Assembly: GCA_016219985.1 (NCBI GenBank)
Contig: JACRJO010000016.1
Location: forward strand, 124,001-188,000
Source: Sphingobacteriales bacterium
GTDB taxonomy: Bacteria > Bacteroidota > Bacteroidia > Chitinophagales > Chitinophagaceae
DNA: 64,000 nucleotides
Direction: 5' to 3'
Numbering within the stretch: position 1 is the stretch's first letter; each line of letters starts with the position of its first letter. Both the position numbers and the translations under genes were made by a program. The notes beneath the pieces are model-generated. The model had not been told where the DNA came from and ran no database searches. It worked only from the letters and a program-made list of their open reading frames with translations. Below are positions 17,130 through 25,624 of this stretch, piece by piece.

Positions 17130-18250
17130 ACCGGCACCTGCATATCGTTTGCCTTGACACCCCCTGGCCCGCTGATTACGGGGGGGCAATCGATATGTTC
17201 TGCCGGATCCGGGCCCTGCAGGAAGCCGGCATCCGGATTCATTTGCATTATTTTTCTTACAACCACCGGGGCAATCCCAATGAACTGAACCAGTATTGCG
17301 AAAGCATCCATGTATATGAAAGGAAGACCGGGTACAAGGGATTTTCCTTCCGAACGCCCTATATTGTTTCGTCCCGCATCAATCCGGAACTGATCCAAAA
17401 CCTGAACCGGGATACCCATCCTGTTTTACTGGAAGGAGTGCACTGCACGGGTATCCTTTCGCAACTGAACCGGGAGAACCGGAAGATCGTGGTACGCCTG
17501 CATAATAATGAAAGCGAGTATTACCGGTTTCTTGCGTCCGGCACACGGAACCTGCTGAAGAAAATCTATTACCGCTTTGAAAGCCGCTTACTGGCCCGGT
17601 ATGAAAGATCATTACCCCCGGATCTGCCCTATGCCTGCATCTCTGAAACAGAAGAAAAATACTTCAGGAATGAATACGGATTGAAACAGGCTTTCTTTCT
17701 TCCCGTCTTTACCCCTTTCCGGGGAATAAACTCCCCGGGGGGCATGGGTTGTTTCTGTCTCTACCACGGTAACCTGGGGGTGGCCGAAAATGAGAAAGCG
17801 GCTACCTGGCTGCTGACCGAAGTTTTTTTCAGGATAAAACTGCCTTTTGTGATTGCGGGGAAAAATCCTTCCCGGCGTCTCGATAAAATGGCGCACTTAT
17901 GCCAGCATACCTGCCTCGTGGCCAATCCAACCGAAACGGAAATAAATGACCTGGTACGGAAGGCGCATATCAATGTACTGCCGTCTTTCAGTTCCACCGG
18001 GATCAAGATCAAATTGCTGCATGCTTTATCTGAGGGAAGACATTGCGTAACCAATGAAGCGATGGTGGCAGGAACAGGATGCGAAGCCGCCTGTCATATC
18101 GGTACTACGGCCCATGCAATTGCATCGATCATCCTGCAATTGCACCAGCAGCCATTTACGGAAGAAGAAATACGGTTACGAAAAAGCCTGCCGGCCCTTT
18201 CAGGAGATAATGCCGCGCATGCCCGCCTGCTTAGTCAATACTTATGGTAG
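17126..18250 (+). CDS. Glycosyltransferase, GT-B fold, second gene of the pair
   Basis: A 374-aa protein starting at TTG 17126, overlapping the upstream stop (TTGA). N-terminal region HIVCLDTPWPADYGGAIDMF is a typical donor-acceptor glycine-rich opening; the C-terminal half carries FVIAGKNPSRR, INVLPSFSSTGIKIKLLHAL and SEGRHCVTNEAMVAG, the GT4-type nucleotide-sugar site. Probably acts in the same glycan pathway as its neighbour. Its 3' end overlaps the 3' end of convergent ftsE by 20 bp, with no terminator visible in between. Confidence 0.85.
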   Translation: MNRHLHIVCLDTPWPADYGGAIDMFCRIRALQEAGIRIHLHYFSYNHRGNPNELNQYCESIHVYERKTGYKGFSFRTPYIVSSRINPELIQNLNRDTHPVLLEGVHCTGILSQLNRENRKIVVRLHNNESEYYRFLASGTRNLLKKIYYRFESRLLARYERSLPPDLPYACISETEEKYFRNEYGLKQAFFLPVFTPFRGINSPGGMGCFCLYHGNLGVAENEKAATWLLTEVFFRIKLPFVIAGKNPSRRLDKMAHLCQHTCLVANPTETEINDLVRKAHINVLPSFSSTGIKIKLLHALSEGRHCVTNEAMVAGTGCEAACHIGTTAHAIASIILQLHQQPFTEEEIRLRKSLPALSGDNAAHARLLSQYLW

Positions 18251-18920
18251 CATTGTCCAGTACCCTGCCTCGTTCCGTACGGATCATCCGGGCGGGAAAT
18301 TTCTGCACCACGATATAATCATGGGAGGCCATCACCACCGCCGTATTATAATCTTTGGCGATCTGGAAGATCAGGTGCATGATCTCGTCCGATGTTTCAG
18401 GATCCAGGTTACCGGTAGGCTCATCCGCTAATATCAGTTTGGGGGAATTGAGCAGGGCCCGGGCAATATCAATCCGTTGCTGCTCCCCGCCGCTCAGTTC
18501 AAAAGGCATTTTAAAGCCCTTGGAACGTAACCCCACTTTATCCAGCACATCGGCGATCTTTTCATTCATCAGTTTTTCATCGGTCCAGCCGGTGGCCCGG
18601 AGGACAAATTTCAGGTTATCATTCACGTTCCGGTCGGTCAGCAATTGAAAATCCTGGAATACCACACCGAGGGTGCGGCGCAGGTAGGGTACTTTTTTCC
18701 AGTCCAGTCCTTTGAGGTTAAATCCGGCCACGGTGCCCTCCCCTTCCTTCAGTTCCAGTTCCCCGTACAGGGTTTTCAGCAGGCTCGATTTCCCGGTTCC
18801 GGTCTTGCCCACCAGGTACACAAACTCCCCCTTGTTAACGGTCAGGTTCACATCCTGTAAGATCAGGTTATGGCCCTGGTATATATTGGCATTTCTCAGT
18901 TCTATGATCGGCTCGGACAT
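18231..18920 (-). CDS. ftsE: Cell-division ABC transporter ATPase FtsE
   Basis: A 229-aa ABC ATPase with Walker [10 protein letters not shown] (about 38-46), Q-loop VVFQDFQLL, signature LSGGEQQR, Walker [14 protein letters not shown] and H-loop MASHD. Length and the FQDFQLL and [12 protein letters not shown] segments match FtsE. FtsE works with FtsX to activate peptidoglycan hydrolases at the septum. No ftsX is adjacent, as is common in this phylum. Its gene diverges from the BlaI/BlaR1 pair, which also concerns cell wall. Confidence 0.88.
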   Translation of the reverse strand: MSEPIIELRNANIYQGHNLILQDVNLTVNKGEFVYLVGKTGTGKSSLLKTLYGELELKEGEGTVAGFNLKGLDWKKVPYLRRTLGVVFQDFQLLTDRNVNDNLKFVLRATGWTDEKLMNEKIADVLDKVGLRSKGFKMPFELSGGEQQRIDIARALLNSPKLILADEPTGNLDPETSDEIMHLIFQIAKDYNTAVVMASHDYIVVQKFPARMIRTERGRVLDNATISID

Positions 18921-18983
18921 CTGTTAATGGGTTTCCTGCAAAATAAAGCAAAGAATGCCTGAAAAAACACAAAAATTTACTTT

Positions 18984-19019
18984 AACTAAAAATTTAGTTG
19001 TTTAACTAAAAAATTAGTT
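18984..19019. promoter_or_regulatory. Two probable BlaI operators upstream of blaI
   Basis: Dyads AACTAAA-AA-TTTAGTT (18984-18999) and AACTAA-AAAA-TTAGTT (19004-19019), with dyad centres 20 bp apart, about two helical turns. They lie between divergent ftsE and blaI and overlap the region just upstream of the blaI -7 box. BlaI/MecI proteins bind short dyads as dimers and repress their own operon; that these are BlaI sites is inferred from position. Confidence 0.7.
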
Positions 19020-19020
19020 T

Positions 19021-19028
19021 TAGTTTCG
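19021..19028 (+). promoter_or_regulatory. -7 box variant TAGTTTCG of blaI operon
   Basis: TAnnTTYG 18 nt before the ATG at 19047, with TTG at 18998-19000 (spacing 20) as a -33 element lying between the dyads. Confidence 0.55.
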
Positions 19029-19046
19029 GTCCATCAAAATAAGTAT

Positions 19047-19418
19047 ATGAAAGCATTGACGAAAGCAGAAGAACAGATCATGCAGGTGTTATGGAAACTG
19101 GAGCAGGCCTTTCTCCGGGAGATCGTGGAGGAGATGCCGGTACCCAAACCGCACCAGAATACCGTGGCTACCTTGCTGAAGATCCTGGTGGAAAAGGAAT
19201 TTGTAGCGGTTGAAGTGCTGGGCCGCCAGCACCGCTATTCCCCGCTCATCTCCAAGGAGGATTATTCCGGCAAGAGCATTAAACAACTTGCTAAAAACTA
19301 TTTTGAAGGGTCCTTCAGTAATGTGGTCTCCTACCTGGTAAAGGAAAACAATATCTCGGTGGATGAACTGGAGCAGTTGCTCAAACAAATCAAAAAACAG
19401 CAAAACCAGCAGAAATGA
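19047..19418 (+). CDS. BlaI/MecI-type winged-helix repressor
   Basis: A 123-aa penicillinase-repressor family protein: winged helix at about 1-75 (LTKAEEQIMQVLWKLEQAFL, HQNTVATLLKILVEKEFVAV) and a C-terminal dimerisation helix region containing a stretch typical of the protease-sensitive linker (NYFEGSFSNVVSYLVKEN). It should repress the operon by binding the two dyads upstream until the co-encoded M56 protease acts. The ATGA overlap (19415-19418) couples it to the next gene. Confidence 0.93.
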   Translation: MKALTKAEEQIMQVLWKLEQAFLREIVEEMPVPKPHQNTVATLLKILVEKEFVAVEVLGRQHRYSPLISKEDYSGKSIKQLAKNYFEGSFSNVVSYLVKENNISVDELEQLLKQIKKQQNQQK

Positions 19419-22303
19419 ATCCCTTGCTCAATTACGGGATCCAGGTGATCATCATCTCCGGTCTCTTATACAGCTATTATCATTTTGTGTTGCGGAATAA
19501 AAAATTCCACCGCTACAATCGTTTTTACCTGCTGGGTGCAGCGGGGCTGAGCCTTGTATTACCCCTGCTGAATATTCCGGTATACTTTTCTGAAGCGGAA
19601 ACCGAATCTTCTTTTGTTTACAACACACTTACTGTATTATCCGGAACGGGAAATGAAGAACCCGTTACTGTTTATGCCGGCCTGCCCGAAAAAGAAAACG
19701 GATTCACATTAACGCATATCCTCCAGTTGATTTATTTAAGCATTGCAGGGCTGGTATTGCTGCGGATTATTTTTTCCCTGCTGAAAATCAACCGGATCAT
19801 CCGCCGGCATACGGTGGAAAAAATCGGGAAGATCCATTTCCTGAATACCGAAGAACCCGGTACGCCCTTCTCCTTCTTCCGCTGGTTGTTCTGGAACCGT
19901 AAGATCGAACTTAATTCAGCAAAAGGCGAACAGATCTTCCGCCACGAGCTGTTTCATATTGAGCAAAAGCACAGCCTCGATATCCTGTTCCTGGAACTCC
20001 TGGCCGTAGTTGGCTGGTTTAATCCTTTTTTTCACTTAATGAAACGGGAAACCAGGGCCATTCATGAATTCCTGGCCGACCAGTTTGCCGTAACCGAAAA
20101 CAACCGCTGGGACTATGCTGAACTCCTGCTGATGCAGGCCCTGCATACCAGCCAGCGGCTTGTTCATCCTTTTTTTCATAACCAGGTAAAAAGACGTATA
20201 GCCATGATAACCTCTCCTCAGAAAACAAGTCACCAGTACCTGCGTAAATTAATGGTGCTGCCCGTTACTGCCCTGGCGGTGATTCTCTTTGCCTTCAGTT
20301 ACAAAAACAGTAAGCAGATTTCCGCAGAAACAGCCCCTGATGAAAAGCAAACAATTATTATTGATGTTAGCCACGGCGGAAAAGAGCCCGGTGCCATTGG
20401 CGCAGACGGCACGCAGGAAAAAGACCTGGTCCTCGCCATTGCGCAAAAAATCAAATCATTGAATCAAAACGGTCAGTACAATATTGTACTCACCCGGGAA
20501 AGTGATTTTTTGCCTGACCTGAAATCAAGGGTTAACCCCGGTAATGGACAGGCCCCGGCCCTGTTGCTCTCCCTGCATATAAACAGCTCACCGGACATAC
20601 AAAAAACCGGGATTGAAGTTTACATTCCAAAAAGCGAAAACAAACACTTTCCTGAAAGTAAAACACTGGCATCCATGCTGATGGGGAAGTTTGCTGAAAG
20701 CTACCTGGTTGCCGGGAATATTTTACAGCGAAAAGAAACGATCTGGGTATTGGAAAACAGTAATTGCCCCGCTGCCCTGGTGGAAATCGGATATATCAGT
20801 AATGAAAAAGACCTTGCCTTTGTCAGGAATAACAATAACCAGGAATCTATTGCAAAAAACATCCTGAATGCAATTGAAGATTTTATTACAACAGATCCTA
20901 TTAAAACGAGAAACAGCCTGTTACCATCACCCAATGACACGACCATAAAACCGATCCGCAATATGGCTGTGATCGGTAAGATGTTGTTCATCAGTGACAG
21001 TATTATTTTCCGCAGTGCCCCGCCGCAGGATCCGAAGAATAATTTACCGGGATCCATAACATTCATGAATGGCAAACGAATTTTTAAAAAGGATTATGAA
21101 GGGAAAGCCATTATATGTGACAGCGTTGAAATATATAGCGCTGAGGACAAAAAAGCCATTGAGCTATACGGTCAGCAGGCAAGGAGTGGTGTGGTGGTGA
21201 TACACAATGGCAAAATCACAGACCTGGAAATAAAAGAAGCGGATAAACCGGAGTCCGGGAAAGTCTTTGACAAAGTGGAGATCGAAGCCGCTTTCCCCGG
21301 CGGGGCTGATGCCTGGCGAAAATACCTCGAAAGGAACCTGGATGGCCAGGTGCCTTTAAAGAACAAAGCACCCAAGGGAGTTTACACGGTAATTGTTCAG
21401 TTCATTGTAAATACCGATGGCAGTATCAGTGATACCCGGGCGCTTACCCACCATGGCTATGGGATGGAGGAAGAAGCCATAAGAGTTATACGGAAAGGAC
21501 CGAAATGGTTACCGGCCATACAAAACGGCAGGCAGGTGGTGGCCTACCGGAAACAACCCATCACTTTTGTGGCAGACAACGGACCCGAAAAGGAAAGCAA
21601 AGTAAATGCCGGACAAGGTAAAGTGTTGAATGAAGTGGTGGTGGTTGGCTACTCAGACCCAAGCATCCCTGCATTTCCAGGTGGCGATTCGGCCTGGAAA
21701 AAATATCTTTTTGTGAGTGCCAATCCGCTGGTTCCTGCAAATAACGGTGCCCCTGAAGGTCAATACAAAACAAAAGTGCGGTTTATTGTACATCCGGATG
21801 GGACAATCTCCGATATAACCGCATTGACCAATTTTGGATATGGTATGGAAGAAGAAGCGATACGACTGATTAAAAATAGTCCCCGCTGGATTCCGGCTAC
21901 CAGGGAAGGTACCAAAGTCAGCAGTTTTAAAGAACAGTCAATTACGTTTATACTGACGGGTGAACCGGACAGACTTAATTACCCGCCAATCATCCCGTCT
22001 ATAAAATTAACAAACATCACTTCTCCCCGGCTTGCAAATGGAAACCTTTTAAAGTTGGATCCCGGTACCATTTATATTGGACTGACCAATACATTGCTGC
22101 TAGAAACATCCGGAAATGACATTAAAAATATTACTGCTGAATCAGGAAACGGGAATATGCTGAAAATTGAAAATGGGAAAATAGAAATTCAGGCCAGTTC
22201 TGTTAAAGATCAATATGCCATTAAATTGTTTTATACCAAAGACAATATTAAAACAGAAGTTAAAACAGTAAACTTCCCCGTCAGATTGGTACCACAACAA
22301 TAA
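19415..22303 (+). CDS. BlaR1-type M56 sensor protease fused to a peptidoglycan amidase, two TonB C-terminal domains and a GldM-like tail
   Basis: A 962-aa multidomain membrane protein. Residues 1-300 form the M56/BlaR1 module with membrane helices (about 5-25, 38-56, 101-122, 278-295) and the zinc motif HELFH (177-181). Residues about 312-490 are an N-acetylmuramoyl-L-alanine amidase (amidase_3) with all four expected residues: H320 in DVSHGG, E335, H388 in SLHIN and E457 in ALVEIGYISN. Residues about 515-600 resemble a receptor plug-like stretch. TonB C-terminal domains lie at about 620-720 and 745-848 (each AFPGG...YGMEEEAI...PRW/PKW). The tail at 860-958 resembles GldM C-terminal beta domains, with weak certainty. 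BlaR1-TonB fusions are common in this phylum; I do not know an amidase-containing one. It is coupled to blaI by ATGA and probably senses or processes wall fragments. Confidence 0.85.
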   Translation: MNPLLNYGIQVIIISGLLYSYYHFVLRNKKFHRYNRFYLLGAAGLSLVLPLLNIPVYFSEAETESSFVYNTLTVLSGTGNEEPVTVYAGLPEKENGFTLTHILQLIYLSIAGLVLLRIIFSLLKINRIIRRHTVEKIGKIHFLNTEEPGTPFSFFRWLFWNRKIELNSAKGEQIFRHELFHIEQKHSLDILFLELLAVVGWFNPFFHLMKRETRAIHEFLADQFAVTENNRWDYAELLLMQALHTSQRLVHPFFHNQVKRRIAMITSPQKTSHQYLRKLMVLPVTALAVILFAFSYKNSKQISAETAPDEKQTIIIDVSHGGKEPGAIGADGTQEKDLVLAIAQKIKSLNQNGQYNIVLTRESDFLPDLKSRVNPGNGQAPALLLSLHINSSPDIQKTGIEVYIPKSENKHFPESKTLASMLMGKFAESYLVAGNILQRKETIWVLENSNCPAALVEIGYISNEKDLAFVRNNNNQESIAKNILNAIEDFITTDPIKTRNSLLPSPNDTTIKPIRNMAVIGKMLFISDSIIFRSAPPQDPKNNLPGSITFMNGKRIFKKDYEGKAIICDSVEIYSAEDKKAIELYGQQARSGVVVIHNGKITDLEIKEADKPESGKVFDKVEIEAAFPGGADAWRKYLERNLDGQVPLKNKAPKGVYTVIVQFIVNTDGSISDTRALTHHGYGMEEEAIRVIRKGPKWLPAIQNGRQVVAYRKQPITFVADNGPEKESKVNAGQGKVLNEVVVVGYSDPSIPAFPGGDSAWKKYLFVSANPLVPANNGAPEGQYKTKVRFIVHPDGTISDITALTNFGYGMEEEAIRLIKNSPRWIPATREGTKVSSFKEQSITFILTGEPDRLNYPPIIPSIKLTNITSPRLANGNLLKLDPGTIYIGLTNTLLLETSGNDIKNITAESGNGNMLKIENGKIEIQASSVKDQYAIKLFYTKDNIKTEVKTVNFPVRLVPQQ

Positions 22304-22345
22304 CCGACAGTAATATGAATTAAGGTAATAGGCTGGCCTAAATCT

Positions 22346-23515
22346 CTAATAGACAAGTTGTCCACTCGGGGTGAGAATATAGAGTTCCTTTTTCTCACCC
22401 GCTTCCACCCTGCCGATCACCCGGGCATCCACGCCAAAACTTTTGGAGACGCTGATAATTGTATCGGCGTCTTTTTCATTGGTATAGATCTCCAGTCTTG
22501 TACCCATATTAAAGACCTGGTACATTTCCCGGTCATCGGATTTACTGGCAGCCTGGATAATATGGAAGATAACGGGAGGTGTAAATAAATTATCCTTGAC
22601 GATCCGGACATTTTCCGGGACATATTTCAGGCACTTGGTCTGTCCCCCGCCGCTGCAATGGATCAGGCCATGAATCGCGTCAAAATGATTTTCCAGCAGG
22701 GCCTTCATCACCGGGGCAAAGGTCCGGGTGGGCGATAATAACAGTTTACCCACTTCATACGCAGCATCTCCGTCTTTCACTTCATCGGCCATCCGGTGCG
22801 GGCCAATATACACGACAGATTCATCGAGTGAAGTATCATAACTCTCGGGGAAACGGGCGCCGTAGGTCTTATGCAGTACATCATGGCGGGCGCTGGTGAG
22901 ACCGTTACTGGCCAGCCCGCTGTTATAGGCGGTTTCATAATTCGACTGGCCAAAACCTGCCAGTCCTACAATCACATCCCCGGCTTTTATCTTTTCATTT
23001 GTAATCAGTTTGCTCTTGGGCCAGCGGGCCGCCATCGTGCCATTCACCGCGATGCTCCGCACCACATCGCCCACATCAGCCGTCTCCCCTCCCATAAATG
23101 AGATATGCACCCCGAATCCCTTCATGGTATCAAAGAATTCCTGGGTACCGCTGATCACCGCTTCGAGTACTTCCGCCGGGATCACATTCTTATTGCGGTC
23201 AATGGTGGAAGAAAATAACAACTGGTCGTAAATGCCCACACAAAGCAGGTCATCCAGGTTCATTACGATCGCATCCTGGGCAATCCCCTTCCAGACCGAC
23301 AGATCCCCTGTTTCCTTCCAGTATAAATAGGCTAAAATACTCTTGGTGCCCGCCCCGTCGGCATGCATTACATTCACCCAGTCCTTGTCGCCACAGAGCA
23401 CATCGGGGTAAATTTTGCAAAAAGCATTTGCGTATAACCCTTTGTCCAGGTTCTTCGTAGCGGCGTGCACTTCTTCTTTCTGGGCCGAAACCCCTCTTTT
23501 GGAATATAATGACAT
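22346..23515 (-). CDS. purM: Phosphoribosylformylglycinamidine cyclo-ligase (AIR synthetase)
   Basis: A 389-aa enzyme that closes FGAM to AIR with ATP in purine synthesis. Recognisable segments are MSLYSKRGVSAQKEEVHAAT, HADGAGTKSILAY, AQDAIVMNLDDLLCVG, SFMGGETADVGD, VGLAGFGQSNYET and HCSGGGQTKC. The longer frame to 23536 starts inside the -7 box (23534-23541), so ATG 23515 is used, giving a leader of about 15 nt. Longer than E. coli PurM (about 345 aa), as usual in Bacteroidota. purC lies 10 kb away, so the purine genes are dispersed. Confidence 0.93.
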   Translation of the reverse strand: MSLYSKRGVSAQKEEVHAATKNLDKGLYANAFCKIYPDVLCGDKDWVNVMHADGAGTKSILAYLYWKETGDLSVWKGIAQDAIVMNLDDLLCVGIYDQLLFSSTIDRNKNVIPAEVLEAVISGTQEFFDTMKGFGVHISFMGGETADVGDVVRSIAVNGTMAARWPKSKLITNEKIKAGDVIVGLAGFGQSNYETAYNSGLASNGLTSARHDVLHKTYGARFPESYDTSLDESVVYIGPHRMADEVKDGDAAYEVGKLLLSPTRTFAPVMKALLENHFDAIHGLIHCSGGGQTKCLKYVPENVRIVKDNLFTPPVIFHIIQAASKSDDREMYQVFNMGTRLEIYTNEKDADTIISVSKSFGVDARVIGRVEAGEKKELYILTPSGQLVY

Positions 23516-23533
23516 CAGTGGGTGAATTTTGTG

Positions 23534-23541
23534 CAAACTTA
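23534..23541 (-). promoter_or_regulatory. -7 promoter box TAAGTTTG for purM
   Basis: CAAACTTA on the plus strand; exact TAnnTTTG, 18 nt before the ATG at 23515. Confidence 0.7.
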
Positions 23542-23544
23542 GTT

Positions 23545-23705
23545 ATTCTTGAAAAAGAACCAAGAACCGAAGATGCCAAGAGCCCTGCCTACTCGCCTCG
23601 CGGCGAAGCGGGCCGGCAGGCAGGCAAAAAAGTTCCAAAACTCAATCGACAAAAAAGAACCAAATTCAAAATATCAAACCCTTCTCCCGGCATTTCGGGT
23701 TTCTT
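23545..23705 (-). repeat. Dispersed repeat with REP-like hairpin, inverted relative to 63330-63470
   Basis: Reading the minus strand, the order is CCGGGAGAAGG, TTTTGGAACTTTTTTGCCTG, a REP hairpin, GGCAGGGCTC, CTTCGGTTCTTGGTTCTTTT. The same order occurs at 63330-63470 on the plus strand with moderate divergence. Confidence 0.65.
23584..23624. repeat. REP-like GC-rich nested hairpin
   Basis: CCTGCCTACTCGCC...GGCAGGCAGG, with inner arms CGCCTCG and CGGCG; the reverse complement closely matches the hairpins at 5596-5637 and 61321-61354. Confidence 0.75.
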
Positions 23706-23731
23706 TACTAAAATATGCCCGGTTGCCGGCT

Positions 23732-23766
23732 GACTACAGACTACTGACTATCGACTATTGACTATC
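23732..23766 (+). repeat. Heptamer array ending inside the ribF promoter
   Basis: Five 7-mers GACTACA, GACTACT, GACTATC, GACTATT, GACTATC. The last unit supplies TATC of the -7 box TATCTTTG. Confidence 0.85.
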
Positions 23767-23770
23767 TTTG
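23763..23770 (+). promoter_or_regulatory. -7 promoter box TATCTTTG for ribF
   Basis: Exact TAnnTTTG 9 nt before the ATG at 23780. A TTG at 23768 that opens the frame earlier is part of this box. Confidence 0.75.
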
Positions 23771-23779
23771 CCCCCATTT

Positions 23780-24709
23780 ATGCAAGTACACCACGACATT
23801 GAGCAACTACCTGCTTTCCGGAATGCGGTCATCACCATTGGTACCTTTGACGGCGTGCACATGGGGCACCGCCAGATCATCGATAAGATGAAAGCCGAAG
23901 CCAGGGCCCATGACGGGGAAACCGTGATCGTCACATTTCACCCGCATCCCCGCAAAGTGGTTTCCTCGGAATTCATGGGGATCCGCCTGCTCACCACCCT
24001 GGAGGAAAGAATTCGGCTGCTGGATAAAATGGGGATCGACCATCTTGTAGTGGTGCCGTTTACCGAGGTATTTGCGAACCAGTCTGCTGAAGAATATATC
24101 CGCGATTTCCTGGTGGCCCGGTTTCACCCGCAGACGGTCATTATCGGGTATGATCACCGTTTTGGCCGCGATCGCCTGGGCAATTACCAGTTGCTGGAAG
24201 AAAAGGCCCCGGTCTATGGCTACCGCTTGCTCGAGATCCCCAAACATGTGCTGGAAAATATCTCCATCAGTTCCACCAATATCCGCAAAGCCCTCTTGCA
24301 CAATGATACCGCCACGGCCAATAAAGTACTGGGCTATGATTTCTTCTTTTCCGGGGAAGTGGTGCATGGTGACAAACTGGGACGAAAGCTCGGTTACCCT
24401 ACCGCCAATCTTAAAATAAAGGACGAGGATAAACTGATTCCCGGGAATGGTATCTACGCCGTATATGCACAACCAGAAGGCTATGCGGAAAAACTCAAAG
24501 GAATGATGAGCATTGGTTTCCGCCCCACCGTGGATGGCAAGAAACGGGTGGTCGAAGTGAATATATTTGATTTCGACCAGGAGATCTACGGCCAGACCCT
24601 CAAAGTATTTGTCAGGAAATACCTGCGGCCCGAATTAAAATTTGACGGGCTGGAAGCCCTTGTCAAACAAATCGGCCAGGACAAAGTGGACAGCCTGGCT
24701 GTGCTATAA
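23780..24709 (+). CDS. ribF: Bifunctional riboflavin kinase/FAD synthetase
   Basis: A 309-aa enzyme that phosphorylates riboflavin to FMN and adenylates FMN to FAD. The N-terminal nucleotidyltransferase half has GTFDGVHMGHR (about 21-31), TFHPHPRKVV and IIGYDHRFGRDRLG. The C-terminal kinase half has GRKLGYPTANL, NGIYAVYA and KVFVRKYLRPELKF. Length is standard. The start at 23780 was chosen over the TTG at 23768 because of the overlapping -7 box. Regulation may be affected by the abutting heptamer array. Confidence 0.95.
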   Translation: MQVHHDIEQLPAFRNAVITIGTFDGVHMGHRQIIDKMKAEARAHDGETVIVTFHPHPRKVVSSEFMGIRLLTTLEERIRLLDKMGIDHLVVVPFTEVFANQSAEEYIRDFLVARFHPQTVIIGYDHRFGRDRLGNYQLLEEKAPVYGYRLLEIPKHVLENISISSTNIRKALLHNDTATANKVLGYDFFFSGEVVHGDKLGRKLGYPTANLKIKDEDKLIPGNGIYAVYAQPEGYAEKLKGMMSIGFRPTVDGKKRVVEVNIFDFDQEIYGQTLKVFVRKYLRPELKFDGLEALVKQIGQDKVDSLAVL

Positions 24710-24726
24710 AAAAATCTTTACAACAA

Positions 24727-24770
24727 AAGAGGGGCTGTCCCGGCATTGGGTTCAGTCCCTCTTCTTTTTT
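24727..24770. terminator. Terminator between convergent ribF and the lipoprotein gene
   Basis: AAGAGGGGCTG (24727-24737) pairs with CAGTCCCTCTT (24753-24763) with one G-T pair, then CTTTTTT. An A-rich left flank allows function in both directions. Confidence 0.85.
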
Positions 24771-24781
24771 ACACCTGTGGT

Positions 24782-25534
24782 TTAATATTCGATCCGGAAT
24801 TCCAGTTTGGAGGGATCCTCCAGGAAATCGTCCAGTTCAACAGCCAGGGTAACCTGCTTTTTGTCCTCAGACAATGTGATGCCCTTTCCCTCCGTGGTTT
24901 TAACCGGGCGGGGCAGGTGAATGATATAATTGGCCTTATAGGTCAGTCCCATGGCAGCCGCTTCTTTCAGGCCTTTAAAATATTCGTCTCCCTCCACTTT
25001 GGCATATTTCTCCTTGTTCAGGGTTTTGACCAGCAGGCCATTGGAATATTCCATCGTATAATAGTCATCGAAACTGCTGGTCTCGGGCATCTCACCATCA
25101 CCGGCCATTCCCATTCCGCCTTTTTTACTTTTCAGTGTCTCGCTGATAACTTTTTGGGAAAGCGTGCTGCATTTGCTGATCTCAGCAGGTGTGGCAAAAG
25201 GAAAAGAAAGATGGGTCAGGAATTTTTCGTTCGGCATATCCATGTTGATCCGGAGATTGGCCTTTCTGACCAGCTCTCTTTCTTCCTCAGTCAGGTTGGG
25301 AATGCTGTCTGCCCGGTCTTTCAGGGAGATCGTGGAGTCAATGACCTCGTCTGTTTCTTTCATGTCCCCGCTGCTGCCCATTTGCTTGGCCATGCTGATC
25401 AGGGCGCTCATGTCATTGGTCATGCTGATCGTACCACTGCCGTCCTCATTCAGGGTAATTTCCTGCGTGGTTTCCAGGCAGCCGGCCAGGAACAGGGAGC
25501 TGAGCGTTAATAAAGAAAACAGGATTTTTTTCAT
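24782..25534 (-). CDS. Putative lipoprotein, 250 aa
   Basis: Signal peptide with lipobox LAGC (Cys19), so it should be exported and lipid-anchored. The mature part contains an N-terminal beta-rich section (TTQEITLNEDGSGTISMTND) like other Bacteroidota lipoproteins that open with a beta-hairpin carrying GSG, followed by helices and a C-terminal strand region. No enzymatic motif is visible and I do not recognise a named family. Confidence 0.75.
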   Translation of the reverse strand: MKKILFSLLTLSSLFLAGCLETTQEITLNEDGSGTISMTNDMSALISMAKQMGSSGDMKETDEVIDSTISLKDRADSIPNLTEEERELVRKANLRINMDMPNEKFLTHLSFPFATPAEISKCSTLSQKVISETLKSKKGGMGMAGDGEMPETSSFDDYYTMEYSNGLLVKTLNKEKYAKVEGDEYFKGLKEAAAMGLTYKANYIIHLPRPVKTTEGKGITLSEDKKQVTLAVELDDFLEDPSKLEFRIEY

Positions 25535-25624
25535 ATGGTTATTAATTGTTGCAGAATCAGATGAAACCGTCTTTTAAAAAGTTGCACAAAGAAAGGGAAT
25601 TTAAGGGAACCGGTAGCGCTTTGT

